A stretch of 47,439 nucleotides of DNA, from the NCBI GenBank assembly GCA_023300545.1, contig JALZVT010000045.1, forward strand, positions 1-47,439. Reading direction: 5' to 3'. Positions 42,670 to 47,439 of the stretch are shown one piece after another. The first letter of the stretch is position 1, and each line of letters starts with the position of its first letter. The translations under genes were made by a program, and so were the position numbers. The DNA comes from Pseudomonadales bacterium. Lineage in GTDB: Bacteria; Pseudomonadota; Gammaproteobacteria; Pseudomonadales; Azotimanducaceae. The notes under the pieces are model-generated. The model saw only the letters and a list, made by a program, of their open reading frames with translations. It made no database searches and was not told the DNA's origin.

Positions 42670-43770
42670 TTGTTTGCCAGTTTACCGACGCCAATTGACC
42701 CCCGGTCGACCCATAATTCGACGTTTGTTGCCGAACAGGCAGACATCGACCTGGGCGCAACAACGCCTGGGCGTCAGCGCTGGATGCCAACAGGTGCCTC
42801 ATCGTGTTCGAGTGAGCTTGCGCGGCTTATCGAGCATGTGGGTCCATTCAATACCAATGTCCTCATTCTGGGTGAATCAGGCACCGGCAAAGAGCGGGTC
42901 GCTCTTGGAGTACATGCCAATTCACCCCGGGCAAGTCGCCCGTTTGTGCCCGTTAACTGTGGCGCTATTCCGGCAGATCTTCTCGAAAGTGAATTGTTTG
43001 GCCATGAGAAGGGTGCTTTTACTGGTGCAATAACGAACCGTCCTGGCCGCTTCGAACTTGCTGAAGGCGGTACGCTGTTTCTCGACGAGATCGGCGACAT
43101 GAGCATGGACATGCAGGTTAAGTTGCTGCGAGTGCTGCAAGAGCGCACCTATGAGCGGGTTGGTGGTAGCGAAACAAAACACTGTGATGTGCGCATCGTT
43201 GCAGCAACGCACCGTGACCTTGCCGAGGCCGTTAAAGAGGGGCGATTCCGTGCAGATTTGTATTATCGACTCAACGTGTTCCCCGTTGCAGTACCTTCGT
43301 TGCGTGAGCGCCGTGACGACATACCGATGCTGCTTACAGAGCTTGCTCGTGAAAACGAGCAACGCGGTGGGCCTTCTGTTGAGTTTATGCCTGAAGTGGC
43401 AAATCAGCTGCAGTGCTGTAGCTGGCCCGGCAATGTTCGTGAACTGGCCAATCTGGTCGAGCGATTGGCAATTTTGGTTCAGGGGCGCTGCGTCGAGCTT
43501 CGGGATCTACCGGTCGACTATCGCGACGAAGCACAACCCGCTGTATTACAGGAGGCAAGCACATCTGCGTCACCAGCGTCACAAGTCAGTAACGTGATTG
43601 ATGGCTCGATTGATTTGCGGCGCTATTTGCAACAGATCGAGCGGGAACTCATTAGCGAAGCGATGGGGCGGGCAGACGGTGTTGTCGCTAAGGCAGCACG
43701 CGGCCTGAACATTGGTCGTACCACGCTGATCGAAAAGCTCCGCAAGCACCGACTCAATGCTGATGCTTGA
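42670..43770 (+). CDS. Sigma-54-dependent activator, FleQ/FlrA-like but without N-terminal receiver-like domain
   Basis: The 366-residue protein is an AAA+ enhancer-binding protein: Walker A GESGTGKE (68-75), the sigma-54-contacting GAFTGA loop (115-120), Walker [11 protein letters not shown], the arginine-containing [16 protein letters not shown] region, [15 protein letters not shown], and a Fis-type helix-turn-helix near 335-360. FleQ/FlrA proteins have about 480-490 residues with a degenerate receiver domain; here only about 45 residues precede the AAA+ core, and the LFRS c-di-GMP motif of Pseudomonas FleQ is not visible. The TTG start at 42670 has GGA seven bases upstream. Position before a second activator suggests the FleQ/FlrA role at the top of the cascade. 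It overlaps that gene by 14 bp. Confidence 0.88.
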   Translation: MFASLPTPIDPRSTHNSTFVAEQADIDLGATTPGRQRWMPTGASSCSSELARLIEHVGPFNTNVLILGESGTGKERVALGVHANSPRASRPFVPVNCGAIPADLLESELFGHEKGAFTGAITNRPGRFELAEGGTLFLDEIGDMSMDMQVKLLRVLQERTYERVGGSETKHCDVRIVAATHRDLAEAVKEGRFRADLYYRLNVFPVAVPSLRERRDDIPMLLTELARENEQRGGPSVEFMPEVANQLQCCSWPGNVRELANLVERLAILVQGRCVELRDLPVDYRDEAQPAVLQEASTSASPASQVSNVIDGSIDLRRYLQQIERELISEAMGRADGVVAKAARGLNIGRTTLIEKLRKHRLNADA

Positions 43771-44767
43771 AGCTAACGAAATACCTAACCCCGAGTCTGG
43801 GCCTATTGTACAAGACCCCAAGTCGCGGCGGGTCAAGGCACTGGCACAGAAATTGGCGAGCAATAACCTAACGGTATTGATCTCGGGCGAGAGTGGTACG
43901 GGTAAAGAGGTTTTTGCCCGGTTCATTCATGACGTATCAGTGCGTCGAGCAAAACCCTTTGTCGCCGTAAACTGTGCCGCCATTCCAGAAAATATGCTTG
44001 AGGCCATATTATTTGGCCATGAGAAGGGTGCATTTACCGGGGCGCAGACAGGGCGTCGTGGCAAGTTTGAGCAGGCTCAGGGCGGCACGCTGCTGCTTGA
44101 TGAGATGTCTGAAATGGAACTGGGTTTGCAGGCCAAGTTGTTGCGTGTTCTGCAGGAGCGAGAAGTTGAACGCTTGGGTAGTGAAGCGCCGATTCCTTTG
44201 GATGTTCGCGTTTTGGCAACTACCAACAAAGATCTGAAGAAGGAAGTCGTGAATGGTCGGTTTCGTGAAGATCTTTACTACCGTTTAAATGTTCTACCAC
44301 TGTTGTTGCCGCCTCTGCGTGAACGACCTGGCGATATTGCAGCCTTGGCAAAAGTGATGTTGAGCAGTGTAGATGCAGGACTGTGTAATCAGCCGCGCTA
44401 TTTCACGCCTGCCGCGCTGGAGCGATTGGTTGCACATTCTTGGCCGGGAAATGTTCGCGAGCTGGAAAACCTGATCCAGCGTTCAGCGGTGTTGTGTGCA
44501 GAGTCGGTCATTGATGCTGGAGATCTGTTGTTCGAAGTGGTGCCGCAGGATGCAGCCGGTTTGTCTGGCAACCTACTAAGCCTCGAGGAGGAAGTTCGTC
44601 GTTGCGAACAGCAAGTCATTACTCGAGCACTGGCTTTGACAGGTGGTAACCGCCAGGAAGCTGCAGTTCGACTGGATGTGAGTACTCGGACACTTCGACA
44701 CAAAATTGCCCGTCTGCGAGATGAAGGTATGGAGCTAACCAATACCTGCGAGTACGAACATGAATGA
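43757..44767 (+). CDS. Sigma-54-dependent activator, FleR/FlrC-like but without receiver domain
   Basis: The 336-residue protein has the AAA+ core from about residue 15: Walker A GESGTGKE (44-51), GAFTGA (91-96), Walker [26 protein letters not shown], and a Fis-type helix-turn-helix with [20 protein letters not shown] near 296-315. FleR and FlrC have about 470 residues with a phosphorylatable receiver; this one has none. The usual sensor kinase gene fleS/flrB, which lies between the two activators in Pseudomonas and Vibrio, is absent, and the two genes overlap by 14 bp. It would activate basal body and hook genes with sigma-54. Its end overlaps fliE by 8 bp. Confidence 0.87.
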   Translation: MLMLEANEIPNPESGPIVQDPKSRRVKALAQKLASNNLTVLISGESGTGKEVFARFIHDVSVRRAKPFVAVNCAAIPENMLEAILFGHEKGAFTGAQTGRRGKFEQAQGGTLLLDEMSEMELGLQAKLLRVLQEREVERLGSEAPIPLDVRVLATTNKDLKKEVVNGRFREDLYYRLNVLPLLLPPLRERPGDIAALAKVMLSSVDAGLCNQPRYFTPAALERLVAHSWPGNVRELENLIQRSAVLCAESVIDAGDLLFEVVPQDAAGLSGNLLSLEEEVRRCEQQVITRALALTGGNRQEAAVRLDVSTRTLRHKIARLRDEGMELTNTCEYEHE

Positions 44768-45098
44768 GATCAGTACGTCATCGCTGCTGGCGCAGATGCG
44801 CACTATGGCAGCTCAGTCTTCTGCCGCGCTACCGGGTACCGATGCTGCCCAGTCTGCGTCATCCACAGCGCCCGCCTCGAGCTTTTCATCTGTGTTGGCG
44901 AAATCTGTCAGCCAGGTCAACAGCGTGCAGATGCACGCGGGAGAGATGACAAAAGCATTCGAATCCGGTGCTGCGGGAGTCGATTTGTCAGATGTGATGG
45001 TGTCGCTGCAGAAGGCCGAGATCTCGTTTAAAGCCATGACAGAAGTAAGAAATAAATTGGTATCTGCGTACCAAGACATAATGAATATGCCGGTTTAA
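44760..45098 (+). CDS. fliE: MS-ring/rod junction protein FliE
   Basis: The 112-residue protein matches FliE: the C-terminal half ESGAAGVDLSDVMVSLQKAE, then ISFKAMTEVRNKLVSAYQDI and MNMPV, the family signature ending. The N-terminal half is a Ser/Ala-rich export-type segment. It connects the MS ring with the rod. It starts 8 bp inside the upstream activator gene. Confidence 0.94.
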   Translation: MNEISTSSLLAQMRTMAAQSSAALPGTDAAQSASSTAPASSFSSVLAKSVSQVNSVQMHAGEMTKAFESGAAGVDLSDVMVSLQKAEISFKAMTEVRNKLVSAYQDIMNMPV

Positions 45099-45126
45099 AG
45101 CCGCGGTTTTTGAGAGGGATAGCTGA

Positions 45127-46827
45127 ATGGCTGAGGCCGAAATGTCAGGGTTGGGAAATGACGGCGGAGGGAGTGCAAATGGCACAGGTTTCTCCGTGCA
45201 AGCAATTCCTGGGGTTCGCCAAGCGGGTATATTATTGGGCCTGGCGTTGGCAGTTTCTGCGGGTGTTGCTATTGCACTATGGTCGCAGAGTCCGACTTTG
45301 CGGGTGTTGTTTCCAAGCGTTGATCCCACAGAAATGAACGCTATTGTCGGCGTTCTTGAGAGCACCCAGATTCTCTACAAACTGGATTCATCGAGTGGTG
45401 CATTGCTGGTTGATGCGGGCCGTCTACAAGAGGCGCAAATGCTGCTGGCGGGGCAAGGTTTGCCGCGCAGCAAAGGCGTCAGCCTAGATTCCATGTATGA
45501 GGGGGTAGGCTACTCCACCAGCCAGTTTATGGAATCGAAGTTCTATACTCACGCATTAGAACGCAAGCTCGCTGATGTGGTGAGCGGTTTGACTACGGTC
45601 AAATCAGCTGAAGTTACCCTCGGATTGCCCAAACAATCGGCGTTTGTGCGTACGCGTAAAGAACCAACTGCCTCAGTAGTCTTGCAGTTGTATCCTGGTC
45701 GGTCATTAGAAGCGGGTCAGGTGAAAGCGATAGTGCATCTAGTGGCCTCAAGCGTTCCTGGGTTGGCAACATCTAACGTCACATTGCTGGATCAAACCAG
45801 TACCTTACTTTCGGGTGATACCAAAGGCGATACGCTGGGTGCTGCCACAACTCAGCTCGAATACAAGAACAAACTCGAACGTTCACTGGCAGAAAATATA
45901 GATGCACTGCTCTTACCCATTATGGGTATGGGCAGATTTCGTACTCAGGTTGTTGCTCAACTCGATTTTTCGGAGCAGGAGGAAACTCGAGAACGCTTTG
46001 ACCCGCAAAGCCAGGTTGTGCGCAGCGAAAAAGTGCAAGAACGCGAGACTGGCGGTAGCGGTGCAACAGGTGTTCCTGGGGCCTTATCGAACCAACCTGC
46101 ACCACGCGCGCAAGAAGCTGGTGAGAACGCTGACAATGTAACGCGCAACACGAGCAAAGACCGAGTGCTGAACTATGAGATGGATCGGACGATTAGCCGA
46201 ACTCGGGCGACTCGAGGCAAAATTCAACGTCTTTCTGTCGCCGTGGTGCTCGACTACGCGGATGCCCCTCCACCGCTCGTAGAGGAAGCTGATCCTGATG
46301 CAGTGGAAAATACGGCTGCCGTCGAGGCCGATGACAAGCCAGTAGAGGCTACAAAGGTGCCTTTGAGCGAGGCGCAACTAGAAGAAATACGATTGCTTAT
46401 TCGAGAGGCGGTTGGTTTTGACGAGGCGCGTGGTGATCGCGTGAACCTTATCAATTCGAAATTTCAAGAAGCACCGCCCCCACAGGAATATTCAGCACCA
46501 CCCCTTTGGGAGCAGGCCTGGGTGATAGAGATCGGCAAGTTTGTCGTGGCTGCGCTGGTCATATTGATTATCGCTCTGCGCGTTCTGCGACCGCTGGTTC
46601 AAGGTCTCATTCAATCGCATCAGGTTCAGGTCGCGGTTGGAGCGGCGGCAGCGGCGGCGCCAGCCTTGATGGCTCCTGGAGAAGATGACAGCTCTGAAGA
46701 TGGTGGTGGGGTGTTAGCCGCGCCAGCGGGAGTGAAAGATCCGCTATTGCTGGCCCAAGAACTAGCAACAACCGACCCCAAGCGAATTGCTCAGGTGGTT
46801 AAAGACTGGGTTTCTCACGATGAGTGA
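45127..46827 (+). CDS. fliF: MS-ring protein FliF
   Basis: The 566-residue protein has membrane segments at about 33-55 and 470-492, two ring-building domains between them (LEAQMLLAGQ-type region near 92-110 with GLPRSKGVSLDSMYEG, and the FVRTRKEPTASVVLQLYPGR region), the beta-collar/linker at about 290-345 with low complexity, and the cytoplasmic FliG-binding C-terminus ending TTDPKRIAQVVKDWVSHDE. It is the first structure built in the membrane. fliG starts 8 bp before its stop. Confidence 0.95.
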   Translation: MAEAEMSGLGNDGGGSANGTGFSVQAIPGVRQAGILLGLALAVSAGVAIALWSQSPTLRVLFPSVDPTEMNAIVGVLESTQILYKLDSSSGALLVDAGRLQEAQMLLAGQGLPRSKGVSLDSMYEGVGYSTSQFMESKFYTHALERKLADVVSGLTTVKSAEVTLGLPKQSAFVRTRKEPTASVVLQLYPGRSLEAGQVKAIVHLVASSVPGLATSNVTLLDQTSTLLSGDTKGDTLGAATTQLEYKNKLERSLAENIDALLLPIMGMGRFRTQVVAQLDFSEQEETRERFDPQSQVVRSEKVQERETGGSGATGVPGALSNQPAPRAQEAGENADNVTRNTSKDRVLNYEMDRTISRTRATRGKIQRLSVAVVLDYADAPPPLVEEADPDAVENTAAVEADDKPVEATKVPLSEAQLEEIRLLIREAVGFDEARGDRVNLINSKFQEAPPPQEYSAPPLWEQAWVIEIGKFVVAALVILIIALRVLRPLVQGLIQSHQVQVAVGAAAAAAPALMAPGEDDSSEDGGGVLAAPAGVKDPLLLAQELATTDPKRIAQVVKDWVSHDE

Positions 46828-47439
46828 AGCGGAAGAGGAATTGGGCGGTAGTAGTAGAGCCGCTATTCTATTGATGACTTTGGGCGAAGAGGCGGCGGCC
46901 CAAGTTCTTAAATATATAGACCAACAGGAAGTAGAGCAGATTGGTCTGGCAATGGCCGAGATTGGTAGCGTCTCGCAGGAGCAGGTCGACAAGGTTATCG
47001 AGAGCTTTGCAGAGGAAGTTCAAGATCATACGGCGCTTGGTATTGGTAGCGAAGATTATCTGCGCACGATTCTTACCAGCGCACTGGGTAAAGAATCGGC
47101 GGAAAGCTTGCTGGAAAGGATTCTAGCCGGACGCAATACGAATGGTCTTGAAGCGTTGAAGTGGATGGAGCCACCGTTGGTTGCAGATATGCTCAAAGAA
47201 GAACACCCGCAGGTGGTCGCGGTGGTCGCCTCACACCTGAGCCGGGAGCGTGCAGCGCAGGTCTTAGCCTTGCTGCCGGAGCAGCTGCGAGCGGATGCGA
47301 TCATGCGAATTGCTAGTCTTGATGGTATTCAGCGGGCGGCGATATCAGAGCTCGACGAAATGATGGAACGGCGAATTGCTGATTCGCAGGGTGATAAGAC
47401 AAAGAGTCTAGGCGGTAAGCGAGCCGCTGCTGAGATCGT
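46820..47439 (+). CDS. fliG: Flagellar switch/torque protein FliG, cut by the window end
   Basis: I read this frame from the ATG at 46820 (overlapping the fliF stop by 8 bp) to the window edge, 206 codons without a stop. The N-terminal domain with SSRAAILLMTLGEEAAAQVL binds FliF, and the middle domain carries KEEHPQVVAVVASHLSRE, which includes the EHPQ motif for FliM contact, and LPEQLRADAIMRIASLD. The C-terminal torque domain lies outside the window. fliH, fliI and fliJ would be expected next. Confidence 0.95.
   Translation, partial: MSEAEEELGGSSRAAILLMTLGEEAAAQVLKYIDQQEVEQIGLAMAEIGSVSQEQVDKVIESFAEEVQDHTALGIGSEDYLRTILTSALGKESAESLLERILAGRNTNGLEALKWMEPPLVADMLKEEHPQVVAVVASHLSRERAAQVLALLPEQLRADAIMRIASLDGIQRAAISELDEMMERRIADSQGDKTKSLGGKRAAAEI

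Noticed and set aside
42191-42802. 203-codon minus-strand open frame across fliS, fliT and the first activator
   Set aside because: It runs across three genes on the opposite strand, is Arg/His/Ser/Pro-rich and has no domain.
45098-45115. CCGCGG followed by five T after fliE as a terminator
   Set aside because: The inverted repeat is too short to make a stable hairpin and lies within a close-spaced operon.
1-47439. CRISPR arrays, tRNA/rRNA genes, insertion sequences, prophage or attachment sites
   Set aside because: I saw no periodic repeats with spacers, no cloverleaf-like segments with CCA-type ends, no transposase or integrase motifs, and no abrupt shift in gene style across the window.

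Overview
The window is a stretch of a gammaproteobacterial chromosome dominated by one large polar-type flagellar locus (about 10.4 to 47.4 kb), with a mixed group of housekeeping and accessory genes before it. The gammaproteobacterial assignment rests on the flhA-flhF-flhG-fliA block, the sodium-motor-like MotA/MotB pair, FlgM/FlgN, FlaG, a tandem pair of sigma-54 activators and clear sigma-54 and sigma-28 promoter matches, all as in Vibrio and Pseudomonas. I cannot name the genus; a marine relative is plausible but is inference.

Region 1 (1-10.3 kb) holds a vanadium-haloperoxidase-like exported protein cut by the window edge, an HxlR regulator with an SCP2-like tail, a NYN nuclease with an OST-HTH/LOTUS domain, a PadR regulator, a (3R)-hydroxyacyl-CoA-type short-chain dehydrogenase, an exported phosphatase-like protein, an exported small hypothetical protein, a large DUF3604 lipoprotein, a J-domain/zinc/PilZ fusion and a conserved 473-residue protein of unknown function. 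Two related palindromes (core GTCAGAAT-2 nt-ATTCTGAC) lie here.

Region 2 (10.4-24.4 kb) holds motAB on the plus strand. Facing it on the minus strand is one long run transcribed from high to low coordinates: fliK, fliL, fliM, fliN, fliO, fliP, fliQ, fliR, flhB, flhA, flhF, flhG, fliA and a DUF2802 gene. It covers the C-ring, the export gate, polar placement and number control, and the flagellar sigma factor. Sigma-54 sites precede fliL and fliK.

Region 3 (24.4-28.3 kb) holds an HDOD-GGDEF protein (plus), a PilZ protein, and flgA-flgM-flgN (minus), with a consensus sigma-28 promoter before flgM.

Region 4 (28.4-47.4 kb, all plus) holds flgBCDEFGHIJKL behind a consensus sigma-54 promoter, flagellin behind a sigma-28 site and followed by a terminator, flaG, fliD, fliS, a fliT-like gene, two sigma-54 activators, fliE, fliF and the start of fliG.

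The logic is a cascade: activators and sigma-54 drive basal body and hook genes, and FliA then drives flagellin and flgMN once FlgM is exported. The features I find most unusual are that both activators lack an N-terminal receiver domain with no kinase gene beside them, that FlgJ lacks its muramidase domain, that no chemotaxis genes are present, and that several c-di-GMP-type proteins are interspersed. No tRNA, rRNA, CRISPR array or insertion sequence was recognised, and no gene-free stretch exceeds 300 bases.
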